The notes beneath the pieces were generated by a model. The model made no database searches, was not told the DNA's origin, and saw only the letters and a program-made list of their open reading frames with translations. DNA of 64,000 nucleotides from Endobugula sp965214375 (GTDB taxonomy: Bacteria > Pseudomonadota > Gammaproteobacteria > Pseudomonadales > Cellvibrionaceae), in assembly GCA_965214375.1 (NCBI GenBank), contig OZ243947.1, positions 2,604,001-2,668,000 of the forward strand. The letters run 5' to 3'. A program made the position numbers and the translations under genes. Each line of letters begins with the position of its first letter. The first letter of the stretch is position 1. Positions 9,801-19,983 of this stretch are shown one piece after another.

Positions 9801-12520
9801 GGCGTTCTGTCAGTACCACTACCACGATTACCGGGCAAGGCACGTTCACGAAAGAGTGCAGTTATGACAGCTTAGGCCGAGTGAAGCGTATCACCTACCC
9901 CGGTACTCAAAATTTCTATACCGAAAATCAATATAATGCCAACGGCTTCCTTGAAGCAATTACGGGTTTGCGCGCTCATGCGGAAGCACATGACTATAGT
10001 GCTTTACAGCCATTAATTGATGAAGCCACGACCTTGGCGGATGATTATTTAGTCAAGGCCAATGAACTGCGTACTCTGGGGCAGTACTACCAATCGCAAA
10101 TTGCCTATTACCAATCGTTAACCGGCAGTGGTTCCATTAGTACTGGTTTGCAAAGTCATTTGACCCAACATCAAACACAGTTATCGGCTACAGTGGCTCA
10201 AGGGCAAAATCTCTCGCCAGAATTTTTAGGCCACTTAAATAACACCATTGATGAATTGCAAACAGTCACGAGTTTGATCAATACCCAAACCCAAAGCTAC
10301 GAGGCTATTGCGGAACAACTCGTGGTGTTGGCAGAGCAAAAGTTAGCAGCCTCTGATCATAGTTTCCAGTTTGTTACCACCTTGGATCATTCTTCACAGG
10401 TCTATAGTGATTATGCAAACGAATCGAGTACGAATACCATTACTTACTGGCGTGCAGTGGATGTGTATGCTTCAGGAAGAATTAGTGCAGAGGTGTATGG
10501 TAACGGCATTGTGAATGACTACGCCTATAACCAGGCCACCGGGCAGCTGCAAAGTATTCACTCCAGCTTATTAGTGGTAGATCCTATCCGTCATTTGGAA
10601 TACCAATATGATGCCTATCAAAACGTTACTCTGCGTGATGATTTGGTCAATGATATTCATGAGACCTATGACTATGATCGTCTAGATCGTTTAACAGCCA
10701 CCCATGTGAATAGTCATCTTTACAGTCATGTGGCCGACCTGAATACGACCCAACGTTTAAGTTACGATGCGTTTGGCAATATCACCTATAAATCGGATGT
10801 GGGAAATTATCCTTATGGTGCAGGTATTGCTGGGCTACATGCAGTCACTCAAGCCGGTGGAAAAAATTATTCTTATGATGCCAACGGCAATATGACCAGT
10901 GGCGATGGCCGTACCATTCAATGGAGTAGTTTTAACAAGCCAACCCACATTACCCACCATGGTCGCTCCGCTACTTTCAGCTATGGACCAAACCGTGCGC
11001 GTTCTATGAAGGTTAACCATCAAAGTGATACCACGCTTTATGTAGGTAGCCTGTACGAGCGCTTAAGTAAAAACAGCGGCGGTATCGATCAAAAACATTA
11101 TATCTATGCGGGCGGTCAATTAGTCGCTGAGCATATTGTGTCTAGCACTGAAGGTACTCAAACAAGATATCTCCATAAAGATACCTTGGGTAGTATCGAT
11201 TTAGTGACCGATGCCTACGCCAATGTTGTGGACAGAAGAAGCTTTGATTCCTGGGGTAAATTAAGAAGCTTACCTTGGCGAGCCAATGCCAGTTTGAATG
11301 ATCCACTCTATCTCCCTCAATTACCGTTTACCAATAAAGGCTATACCGGGCATGAAAGTGTGCAGGAAGTGGATTTGATTCACATGAATGGACGTATGTA
11401 CGACGCAACGCTGGCGCGCTTTATCAGTGCTGATCCGCATATTCAAGCGGGCAGTCTCTCACAAAGCTATAACCGTTATAGTTATGTGATGAATAATCCG
11501 ATGAAGTACACCGATCCATCAGGGTATTTCTTTAAAAAGTTGGGCAGAGCGATAAAGCGAATAGGGCGCTCGGTCGAAAAGGCGTATAGCCGGGTGTGGC
11601 AAGCTACCGTAGGTGATTCCTTAAGAGCGTTGGCTAAGAATAAGCATTTAAATACCTTGGCAAATATTGCTGCTTGTGCCTTTGGCGGTCCCGTAGGGTG
11701 TGCGGCTTTTGCTACGGCTTCTACTTATGCAGTAACGGGTGATGCACGCTTGGCACTTAGGAGTGGTGCGATAGCTTATTTTACGGCGTAAGCTTCAAGA
11801 TATACCACAGGCTTAGAGCTTAGTCGAACGGCTGCTGCCATTGCTCATGGTGGTGTTGGTGGTACGGTTGCGGTGATTCAAGGTGGTAAGTTTGGACAAG
11901 GTTTTGCGAGTTCATTCTTCACTAAGCGGTTTTCTGGGAAAATAGCGGGTGCCCTTGGGAGTCACCGTTTTGGCGGTGCGATTGCGGCTGCATTGTTTGG
12001 TGGGACGGCTTCTCGATTGGGTGGTGGTAAGTTCTCAAATGGTGCACAGACGGCAGCGATACAGTATTTGTTTAATGAGGTTGACAAAGGCCTGAAAGAA
12101 GCGCAAAGAGATAGTGTTGTTAAGGAGTATCTTCCTGAAGGTAGTCATCGTCCTTGTTCAGGCTTAGAATGCTTAGCTCGTCTTTGGCATGGTTCACAAG
12201 CTTCCGGGCATGCTCAAGACGCTTTTCCAGATGTAGTGGGTGAAGCTAATAATGCTGTAGACGCCTATAGACATGCGTATTGGTCTTATAAACGAGCAGA
12301 TTCATTAGGTCCAGATGTGGCTAGACAGATAGTTAATCATCATGACTTCAATAATTTAACTGTAGATCAATATCCAATAGCTGATTTAAAAATGGATTTT
12401 CATAATAATAACTTTGGTATTAGTTTACAACAAACGCTTCCTGGTGTAAGTAATGAAGTATTAGATATAAATATTAAAGCGAGTATCAAGTTAAATATCC
12501 TTATGGTTTCTCCGTACTAA
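6843..12520 (+). pseudogene. SpvB/Rhs-type polymorphic toxin gene, multiply broken
   Basis: One ancestral gene of about 1,890 codons. It encodes a signal peptide, an SpvB-like N-terminal domain (GSIPAEFNVANGVASYSVSI, LSLNYSSGSGSG, GVGWNLGG), a calcium-binding-like VDVNGDGLSDIVGF repeat, many YD/Rhs repeats with a helical insertion (about 9970-10400), and the Rhs core ending (MYDATLARFISADP, NRYSYVMNNPMKYTDPSG). A variable C-terminal tip (12060-12520) carries DAYRHAYWSYKRA and MDFHNNNFG, which resemble the DUF6973 toxin-type domain. Lesions: TAA 7143-7145, frameshift in a 12-G run (7508-7519), TAG 8302-8304, frameshift near 9205, TAA 11789-11791. No immunity gene is evident downstream; an AraC regulator follows. 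Confidence 0.85.
7508..7519 (+). repeat. 12-G homopolymer tract inside the Rhs gene
   Basis: Twelve consecutive G in a locally AT-rich gene. Before it the frame reads RVSYAG, after it DVTIQYEARPD in another frame, so the length seen here is out of phase by one base. Such tracts are classic slippage sites for phase variation; a sequencing length error is the main alternative. Confidence 0.8.
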
Positions 12521-12550
12521 CGAAATACGATTTGATGGGTGTTGATAAAA

Positions 12551-13327
12551 ATGTCTGACAATTGGATTACATATTCTGACGGTCAGCCAAAATCTATTTT
12601 TTATTTTTGGCAAGATAAGGTGCTTTATATGGGGCGATTACCGCCGAATACTTATCATGGTATCCCGGTAGCTGCACTCAGTATTAATTTAGAGCGCTAT
12701 TTTGAATTTTTTTCATATTCTGGTAATAAATCTTATCAGGCCCGCAGTGTATTTTGTCCCCCTAACTTGATTGATAGACATAATGTTACATATGGTAAAG
12801 GTATTATGGCTTTTTTATGGATGGAGCCGAACTTCTGCCATTCTATGGGCAAAAAAAGCATGCGACATAAAGCGGAGGATGTCTATTACAGTTTAGAAAA
12901 TGAAGACGAAGTGATACATCTATTGTCAAAAATTTATAGTGAAAGGCCTGATGCCCAAATAGTCGAAAAAATGATTGACGAATCATTGGGCAACTTATCC
13001 TTTGATAAAAGTAATAGTGTATTAGATATGCGTGTTATTGATATCATGAAGTTGATTAAAGAAAATCCGTCGAGAAAAATATCTCTCGAAGAACTTATGG
13101 ATATTTTTAAACTATCCAGGCCTTATCTTATGCAGTTGTTTAAAGAGAAAACAGGGATGCCAATAGGTAAGTTTCAGTTGTGGGTTAAAATGATATTCTC
13201 CCTCAGGTTAGTCTTGTCCGGGTCTAATGTGACAGAGGCTGCGTTGATGGGTGGTTTTTCTGATGCAGCCCACTTTTCACGTACCTTTAAAAGTATGGCA
13301 GGTGTCTCTGTTTCCTCGATTTTTTAA
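12551..13327 (+). CDS. AraC-family transcriptional regulator
   Basis: Regulator of about 258 residues with an uncharacterised N-terminal sensor part and a C-terminal AraC DNA-binding domain: ISLEELMDIFKLSRPYLMQLFKEKTG for the first helix-turn-helix, and VTEAALMGGFSDAAHFSRTFKSMAGVS for the second, with the typical FSDAAHFSRTFK motif. The ATG at 12551 is preferred over the GTG at 12539. It follows the Rhs gene by 30 bp on the same strand and faces the oxygenase pair at 13472-15092. Its target is not clear. The 144 bp between it and the oxygenase show no feature I can name. Confidence 0.75.
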   Translation: MSDNWITYSDGQPKSIFYFWQDKVLYMGRLPPNTYHGIPVAALSINLERYFEFFSYSGNKSYQARSVFCPPNLIDRHNVTYGKGIMAFLWMEPNFCHSMGKKSMRHKAEDVYYSLENEDEVIHLLSKIYSERPDAQIVEKMIDESLGNLSFDKSNSVLDMRVIDIMKLIKENPSRKISLEELMDIFKLSRPYLMQLFKEKTGMPIGKFQLWVKMIFSLRLVLSGSNVTEAALMGGFSDAAHFSRTFKSMAGVSVSSIF

Positions 13328-13471
13328 ACGATAACAAGCCTGATGTTATTGTTTCTTGATCTCGGAATAATGGTTCTACTATGTAACATCCCTAAGTCAT
13401 TCCAGTTTCGCTGGTTTTCTTTATTGCGTTCATACAACAATAGAGTACAGTGGGTAAGTGTGGTGCTATCA

Positions 13472-14407
13472 CTAAAACGGAGCCACCGTGTCATAGGTGG
13501 TCGCGGGTATAGTCCAACGTTCTTTTGCGTCAATCGTGCGGTGGCTTACGTTCTGGAATGGTATTTGTCCACCATCGCCGTATAACCACAACACCATATT
13601 AGAGCGCTCACCGCTGGTGATCGGTTGTGCAGCATGTGGCACATTACCTCGATGTAACATTGCCATGCCGGGTTTAAAAGTCAGTCTATTCGTCTTACCT
13701 AACTTGTCATCATAAAAGTCCACTTCAGACCCCGTAAATGTTTCATCGGGCATATTGAGGTTAATGTTTAATGTGGCAGCAGAGGCATCATTATGGGGCT
13801 GGAGGGATGTATCCATGCCCAGCTTATAATTAATTGAGAAGCCAAAGGTCTGGGTGTCATAGCCCATCACTTCTGGAAATAATAAGCGACTAATGGGGCG
13901 CATGTATTTATCCATCAATTCGCGATAAAACCGCTGAAAATTCGGTGCAGCAAGAAAGCCCTCTGAACGTTGATCAAGCATTGCGCCTCGTCGGTTAAGC
14001 GCAATACCATAAGGTGGGCGCAGCGGAATGTGTGCATCTGCTATTGTATTCAGATAATTGCGTAATTCTGTCAGGTGTTGCGGATCAAAAAATTGGCATT
14101 GAAATACATCCGTAGAGACTTCTTCCCAGAGATCCTGCACTGCGAGTTCTTTTGTTGGGTCTTCCCATGCTTGCGTCACAGCATTGCGTAGTTTGGCATC
14201 TAACAATGAATCGTTAGGTATAAAAAGAGCGTGTTTTTCGTTTTCTTGCCACTCTTTCCAAGCTTCAGTTAGCAGATATTTATTGGTGTTCCAAAACTCC
14301 TGTACGGAAGGTTTACGACTCAGTATAGCCTCGCGTGAGGGCAACTCTAAAGCGCGCGCACGGTGTAATGGGCTGAGTTTTTTCATATCGTTAATGGCAT
14401 TGTTCAT
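13472..14407 (-). CDS. 2-oxoglutarate/Fe(II)-dependent oxygenase
   Basis: Protein of 311 residues. The iron-binding facial triad is visible as H-x-D in LQPHNDASAATL and the distal His in HRGNVPHAAQPI, with Arg of GERSNMVLW at the position expected to bind 2-oxoglutarate. This places it with the prolyl-hydroxylase-like 2OG-Fe(II) oxygenases; the substrate is unknown. It is encoded 19 bp downstream of the CmcJ-like gene on the same strand, so the two are probably co-transcribed and act in the same small-molecule modification. Intact. Confidence 0.75.
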   Translation of the reverse strand: MNNAINDMKKLSPLHRARALELPSREAILSRKPSVQEFWNTNKYLLTEAWKEWQENEKHALFIPNDSLLDAKLRNAVTQAWEDPTKELAVQDLWEEVSTDVFQCQFFDPQHLTELRNYLNTIADAHIPLRPPYGIALNRRGAMLDQRSEGFLAAPNFQRFYRELMDKYMRPISRLLFPEVMGYDTQTFGFSINYKLGMDTSLQPHNDASAATLNINLNMPDETFTGSEVDFYDDKLGKTNRLTFKPGMAMLHRGNVPHAAQPITSGERSNMVLWLYGDGGQIPFQNVSHRTIDAKERWTIPATTYDTVAPF

Positions 14408-14426
14408 GTTGCTTTCTCTTAATTAA

Positions 14427-15092
14427 TTATGTATATCGAACTAATGTTCGTGTTTCTATGCTTTTCCTTGGTAGCGTTGAAGCGGATTTGTCAACGATAT
14501 CCAAGGCACTATGGGCTAAGTGTGGCCGCCCTTGATTGTCATAAATATTAAAAATAATGATTTCACTAGGCTGCATATTGGATTGATAAAACCATTCGTG
14601 ATCAGGATTATTAGCAACACCTAATATTTGCCCTTTGCGGTCAGAATAAATCAGCTCGATGGTCATCCAGTCTTCTGCTTGCATCGACTGTGGATGGATG
14701 AAACCGAGGGGGGATGTCGTAAGCATGTGTTCGACAGGTCGCCATACATTAACAAAACCAAAGTGACCATCTTGAAATTTGGCTGCTCGTTCATTGCCAA
14801 CTAAGTCGATTAAACGCTGCTGAGCACCTTGAGGGCTATAGTCATTATGAACATCTCGCGCGGGTTTACGTTCAGCATTTGGGCTGTCGGTTCTTAGTGT
14901 GTGATCAAATACAATGACCTCTTCAGTACCAATAGTTTTCTGTAGTACTGAGATGATTTCTTTATCATATTGTGCTTGCCAATTCCTGTTGGTCTCGAAC
15001 TGGTTTACTTCTGAATGGGAATGGACAAAGATAATACCGTCATCATCAAAATTGACCTTATTAACCTGACCTCTCAAATCGTTAACATTCAC
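14427..15092 (-). CDS. CmcJ/NvfI-family oxidoreductase
   Basis: Protein of 221 residues resembling the CmcJ/NvfI family, whose members act in the oxidative tailoring of natural products (cephamycin methoxylation, fungal meroterpenoids). Signature segments are FDHTLRTDS, ARDVHNDYSPQGAQQRL, HFGFVNVWRPVEH, PLGFIHPQSM, and the C-terminal ETRTLVRYT. It is first in a two-gene operon with the 2OG oxygenase and is divergent from a LysR gene (15150) across a 57-bp intergenic region that must hold both promoters. The family assignment is from motif memory and should be verified by profile search. Confidence 0.7.
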   Translation of the reverse strand: MNVNDLRGQVNKVNFDDDGIIFVHSHSEVNQFETNRNWQAQYDKEIISVLQKTIGTEEVIVFDHTLRTDSPNAERKPARDVHNDYSPQGAQQRLIDLVGNERAAKFQDGHFGFVNVWRPVEHMLTTSPLGFIHPQSMQAEDWMTIELIYSDRKGQILGVANNPDHEWFYQSNMQPSEIIIFNIYDNQGRPHLAHSALDIVDKSASTLPRKSIETRTLVRYT

Positions 15093-15149
15093 ATCTTCAG
15101 GATAAATAGGTTATTTTTGTATTCAGAATTCGTATTTTAGGGATAATCA

Positions 15150-16058
15150 ATGGATACAGATGGCAGTAGGCTTTTTGTTATGGCGGCCGATACGCTAAAT
15201 ATCAGTGCAGCTGGGCGTAGGCTCGGACTTGCTTCTTCGGTAGCAAGTGCTCGCTTATCTAAGTTGGAAGTCCAGATAGGAGCAGACTTATTTCATCGAT
15301 CCACTCGAAAAGTAAGACTATCTATAGAGGGAGCTGAATTTTTACCTTATGCAAGAGAGATTATTGCTCAGGAAGATGCTGCTTTTGCAGCACTTGGGCA
15401 TGGTAATCCTAATATTAGTGGAACGATTCGATTTGCTGCTTCCAGTACATTTTCTCAGTTATATATTGCGCCCCTGTTACCTGCATTTTTAGAGAAATAT
15501 CCGGATATCAATATCGAATTGAAATTATCAGATACCAAAGTCAATCTTATAGAAAGTGGATTTGATTTGGCGTTACGTAATTATGCGGTTGAAGACAGTA
15601 GCCTTATGGGTAGAAGATTAGCCAAAGACATGAGGATTTTATGTGCATCGCCTACTTATTTAGCGAAGCATGGGGCACCTCAGACACCTGAAGATCTTAA
15701 AAATCATCAGCTTTTAGTGTTTGAAAGCGCGAAGCCTAGAAAACTAAAATCCACGATTAATCAGGGGGAATGCTTATTGCCACCCACTGATGGAAAACAC
15801 CGCGTTACTTGCGATGATGGAGCGAGTATGCGTATCGCGGCAAAAGCTGGTGTTGGTATTAGTATGAGTTCAATTTGGAATGTTTATTATGAATTAAAAG
15901 AGGGTACCCTTGTGCATGTGCTTGAGGATTACCAGGGAGATGATCAAGCGGCAATTTGGCTTGTCTATCCCAAATCTAACGTGTTGACCCCTAAGGTTAG
16001 AGTGTTTATCGACTATCTTGTTGAAAGCATTGGAAATCCTCCTGTATGGGAAACGTAA
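15150..16058 (+). CDS. LysR-family transcriptional regulator
   Basis: Standard-length LTTR (302 residues): N-terminal winged helix (LNISAAGRRLGLASSVASARLSKLEVQIGADLFHRSTRKV), then the periplasmic-binding-like effector domain with LYIAPLLPAFLEKYPDINIELKLSD and GFDLALRNYAVEDSSLMGR. Divergent from the oxygenase operon; LTTRs typically bind such an intergenic region and control the divergent genes in response to a pathway metabolite. Intact. A terminator follows at 16121. Confidence 0.85.
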   Translation: MDTDGSRLFVMAADTLNISAAGRRLGLASSVASARLSKLEVQIGADLFHRSTRKVRLSIEGAEFLPYAREIIAQEDAAFAALGHGNPNISGTIRFAASSTFSQLYIAPLLPAFLEKYPDINIELKLSDTKVNLIESGFDLALRNYAVEDSSLMGRRLAKDMRILCASPTYLAKHGAPQTPEDLKNHQLLVFESAKPRKLKSTINQGECLLPPTDGKHRVTCDDGASMRIAAKAGVGISMSSIWNVYYELKEGTLVHVLEDYQGDDQAAIWLVYPKSNVLTPKVRVFIDYLVESIGNPPVWET

Positions 16059-16120
16059 TAATATGATTTTTAATTGCTGAGAATTTAAATTTTTCATCTT
16101 GGCTAAATTTATAATTCGCC

Positions 16121-16155
16121 ATTACCCCGAAGGTTAATGCCTTCGGGTTTTTTGT
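16121..16155 (+). terminator. Intrinsic terminator after LysR gene
   Basis: Stem cccgaagg (16126-16133) with ccttcggg (16140-16147), then six T. The cccgaagg/ccttcggg stem is nearly the same as at 5393 and 35337, a recurrent terminator type in this genome. Confidence 0.8.
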
Positions 16156-16300
16156 TTCTCTGTAGAGTTTTTTAGATAAAATGTGCTTATTCAGTATCTA
16201 AGCAAATGCCAACCTTACAAAACTGTAAAGTACAAACAGAAGCCTTATCGTTATACTGCATTCATAAGTTTACAATCGTTAATGCAAGCGGAGACAATTT

Positions 16301-16627
16301 ATGAAAAAAATACTTTTGTGTGCTTTGGTCGTGATGAGTTCAAGTGTGGCTGCCCACGTGATTGCGGATCAGAAAATAATTAGCCAAGACGCCGCCATTA
16401 AAGAAGCACTCAATGAAATCGATGTGGAAGTATTAGGTATCCGTTTTGATAAACCGGATGTTCAGTGGGATGTGTTTGTGAGATCAGGCAAGCAAGCCTA
16501 TGAAGTTGAAGTGGACGCCGTCACCGGTCATATTGTTGCCACAGAGAAAGAAAGTTTAGCAGAAATTCAGGCAGAGCTTTCGGGTGATCTTTCTCATGAA
16601 GGCGTTAAAAATGATGTAGATAAGTAA
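16301..16627 (+). CDS. Exported PepSY-domain protein
   Basis: Small exported protein (108 residues). A signal peptide (about residues 1-22, ILLCALVVMSSSVAAH) is followed by one PepSY domain: ISQDAAIKEALNEIDVEVLGIRFD, then YEVEVDAVTGHIVATEKE. PepSY proteins are periplasmic and are often found with two-component systems that respond to cations or antimicrobial peptides; one such system lies 1.3 kb downstream. The start is supported by the purine-rich AGCGGAGA upstream. Intact. Confidence 0.85.
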   Translation: MKKILLCALVVMSSSVAAHVIADQKIISQDAAIKEALNEIDVEVLGIRFDKPDVQWDVFVRSGKQAYEVEVDAVTGHIVATEKESLAEIQAELSGDLSHEGVKNDVDK

Positions 16628-16645
16628 GTCACTTGAGCAGGCGCT

Positions 16646-17816
16646 ATGACATTCAAAAAAAACATGCTAGTAATCCCCCTGTTGATCTGTGTGAGTTTAT
16701 TAAGCGCATGTTGGTTTCAGCCGCCTGATACTCCGTTATTTCAATCATCTGCAATATTGCCATACTATAAGCAAGCGTCTTTTAAAGACTATATCAACGA
16801 TACGCGGCAATGGCTGCAAGAAAATAGGGTGTTTCTAACCGATCAAAACGATATCGAAATTGATGCTAATACGCCGTATGAGATTGCACCTACAGGACAG
16901 AATGCTACCCGTAAAGGGGTGTTGCTTGTTCACGGTTTGGGTGACTCCCCATTTTACCTGAGGGATATTGCTCATGCCTTGTCTGAACGCGGATTCTTGG
17001 TGAGAACGGTTTTACTTCCTGGTCATGGAACACAACCAGCCGATTTGCTGTTGCCGACATTTGATGATTGGCAGGACATTGTTGCTCATCACTCAATGTT
17101 ATTATCAACGCAAGTCGATGAAGTTTGGTTGGGTGGTGTTTCTACGGGTGCGAATTTGGTAACCGCTTATGCCGCTGACAATGACAGTATTCAAGGGTTA
17201 CTGTTGTTTTCGCCCGCATTTGTTCCCAAAGATTCTTTATATTTTTTGTCCCCTTTCGTTCATTATTTTATGGATTGGTTGGATATTGATCCACATGAAA
17301 ACAACTATACTCGTTATGCGACACTGGCGACGAATGGTGCGGTATTGTTTTCGAAGTCTGTAACAAGGGTGAATGATGTCTTATCTACACAAACCTACGA
17401 TAAGCCTGTATTAATTGCCATTAGTGAACATGACAGTGTGATTAACTCTGCTAAAGTCGCATAACTATTTCAAGCTAGATTTATTCATCCACGTAGTCGG
17501 TTGTTCTGGGGAAGAAACCTTGCAAGGTGATTCTCGTATTGTTTCTTTATCATCAGCATTGCCAGAGCAAAGAGTCAGTACCTTTTCTCATATGGGCATT
17601 TTGTTTTCTCCCGACAATATGTTTTACGGTGAAAATGGTAGTCAACGGATCTGCGATAATGGTCAAGCTGAACAGGCTGAAAAAGAATGCCCAACGTCGG
17701 ATAATCTTTGGTATTCTAGTTTCGACTATGTCGAGGATGGAAAACTACATGCTCGCTTAACATGGAATCCTTATTTTGAAGATTTAGAGCAAACGATGAG
17801 CCAAGTGACACAGTAG
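16646..17816 (+). pseudogene. Lipoprotein alpha/beta hydrolase, frameshifted
   Basis: Lipoprotein (signal ending LLSAC, about residue 22) of the alpha/beta-hydrolase esterase/lipase type: VLLVHGLGDSPFYLR for the oxyanion region, GVSTG with the nucleophile Ser, SEHDSVINSAKVA with the acid Asp, and FSHMGILF with the candidate His. A frameshift near 17462 puts a TAA after AKVA; the next frame resumes at once (NYFKLDLFIHVVGCSGEE) and runs to 17816. The break separates Asp from His, so the truncated product should be inactive. It lies 18 bp after the PepSY gene, suggesting one transcript. Confidence 0.8.
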
Positions 17817-17888
17817 GCTTATGTCTCTGTCCCTTGTCTTTGTGGCGTTATTCTGCCTTCGTGAATGATGATCCGGCAACAATAGAGT

Positions 17889-18575
17889 GTGTCTATGCGT
17901 TTACTGCTACTTGAAGATGATAAAACGCTAGGTCCGTGGATCGAGAACGGACTACAAGCAGCGGGTTATAGGTTTGAGCGCTTTGTTGATGGTAAGCAAG
18001 CCCTCATGGCTGCAATGAATCAGCCCTATGATATCTTGGTGCTTGATCGGATGGTGCCGAGTGTAGATGGTTTATCTGTACTGAAAACGTTACGTCAAGC
18101 TAATATTACCACCCCGGCAATGTTCTTAACGGCATTGGGTGATGTGGAGGATCGTGTCGAAGGGTTGCGTGCAGGTGGAGACGATTATTTGCTTAAACCG
18201 TTTGCATTTAGTGAATTGCTCGCACGTATAGAAGTGATGGCTCGCAGGCAACAAGAGCGTTCTGAGGAAGACACCTCTGTACTCGCTGTAGGTGATATTG
18301 TGCTCAATCTTCATAAGCGTAACTGTACTCGTCAAGGCCAGTGCATTGACTTAAATCCCAAAGAATTTTGATTGTTAGACGTTTTTTTGCGCTCAAGGGG
18401 GCAAGTACAAACACGCACAATGTTACTGGAGCGTGTATGGGATATGCACTTTGACCCAACCACTAGTGTTGTGGAGACGCATATTAGTCGGTTGCGTACC
18501 AAGATTGAAAAACCTTTTGGCGATACACTTATTCAAAACATTCGCGGTGTTGGCTATGTCTTTGACTTCACCTAA
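17889..18575 (+). pseudogene. OmpR-family response regulator, interrupted by TGA
   Basis: Receiver domain (residues about 3-115: LLLEDDKTLG, phosphorylation site LVLDRMVPSVDG, KPFAFSELLAR) and a winged-helix output domain. An in-frame TGA at 18369-18371 occurs inside the winged helix (LNPKEF*LLDVFLRSRG), exactly where family members usually carry Arg (PKEFRLL), consistent with CGA to TGA. The remainder (TMLLERVWDMHFDPTTSVVETHISRLRTKI) is intact to 18575. Without readthrough the regulator cannot bind DNA. It is paired with the sensor kinase that overlaps its end. Confidence 0.85.
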
Positions 18576-19851
18576 AGCATTAATGCAGTTGTCAGCGGTC
18601 AGGCAAGTACTGGGGTTGTTAGTGGTTTTTGTGGCAATTACGATAATCGCAGGAGGGGTTACTTTCTGGTTGGTGAAAAAAGACATGTATCGTGTTGTTG
18701 ATGAACGCTTAAAAAGTCGAATGGAGGCGGCAATAAGCGTAGTAGCGATCGGTAAGCATTTACCTCTACCTAAAAATGGGCAAACCGCGGTGATAGCAAC
18801 TGAGAGAGTGCCCGAAGGTTTTCAAACAGTAGACCATTCTATTAGCACCGCTGTTCGCGGAGATCAATTTCGTTTTTTAGCGCAAACAACGCCCTATGGT
18901 CAAATCGTTCTCGGTGAGAATACTGAGCGTCAAGAAGAGCTACGCGATATCCTTGAGGGCGGTATACAGCTTGCATTACTCGGTACACTCGCATCCGCTA
19001 TCATGTTTGGACTTTGGGTAGCGCGGCGCGCGCAAGCACGATTTAATATTATTAATCAAGGCTTAGCATTAATCGCGCAAGGTAATTTTAAGACTCGGAT
19101 TAAACTCAATGGGCCGAACGACGATTTAAGTATATTGGCTGAACGAATCAATGACACCACCTAGCGTTTAGAGAATGAGATGACACATATGCGTGTGCAA
19201 TCATCAAATATTGCACATGATTTGCGAACACCGTTGGCACGTTTGCGAGCAAAATTGGAAACCCTATTGCATCAACGTGTTGAGCACAATCACTCAGTAT
19301 CTGCTGAAGACTTAAGTGCGGCGCTAGAACAAATCGACCATATTACGGGCACATTTAATGCTCTGTTACGATTGACTCAAATAGAAAGTGGTGTGCAGCG
19401 CGCTTCTTTTACCTCAATCAAATTATCGGAGATTGGCAAAAAAATTGAAGAAACTTTTGGCCCTGTCGTTGAAGATGGTGGTCAAACCTTAGTCTTGGAT
19501 GTCACAGGTGATGGCTATGTGATAGGAGACGCCGACTTATTGATACAGTTGATCGCAAATCTGATTAAGAATGCCTTGCGTTATGGTCCTGTCGGACAGA
19601 CAATTTTTCTTACTATCAATAGCCATAGCCTTGTGTTAACAGACCAAGGCTCCGGTATACCGCTCGCAGAACGCGAATCCGTTCTAGAGCCACTGTATCA
19701 AGGTGAAGGTGCGCGGCAAGGGCAGGGTGTTGGTCTTGGCTTGTCAATCGTGCGGGCTATTTGTGAGTTACATAACGCACGGTTATCGTTAAATCACGGC
19801 CATGAAGGTGTTGGTTTGATGGTGAGCGTTACCTTTTCTTGCATGATGTGA
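18556..19851 (+). pseudogene. Sensor histidine kinase, interrupted by TAG
   Basis: Cognate kinase of the preceding regulator, overlapping it by about 20 bp. Two membrane segments (about residues 16-38 and 140-160), HAMP-like linker, HisKA box with the phospho-acceptor His (SSNIAHDLRTPLARL), and ATPase domain with N box (LIANLIKNALRYG), DQGSGIP and GVGLGLSIV. An in-frame TAG at 19162-19164 lies between HAMP and HisKA (NDTT*RLENEM), so the normal product would be a membrane fragment without kinase domains. Both partners of this two-component system carry one lesion each. Confidence 0.85.
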
Positions 19852-19983
19852 GGGTATAACCGTTAATTAAAGTGATTGTTCTTGTTTAGGCCCCTCTGTT
19901 TTCTAGAATTAGAGCTTTTTCTTTTGTTGCTATGTCATTAGGATTCCGATCTCTATATTTCATAACAATGTTAGGAAAAGCGG

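Noticed and set aside
18369..18371. Selenocysteine at the TGA of the response regulator or of the antiporter and methyltransferase
   Set aside because: The family residue at these positions is Arg or another non-Cys residue, and no hairpin typical of a bacterial SECIS follows; simple CGA to TGA change explains the data better.
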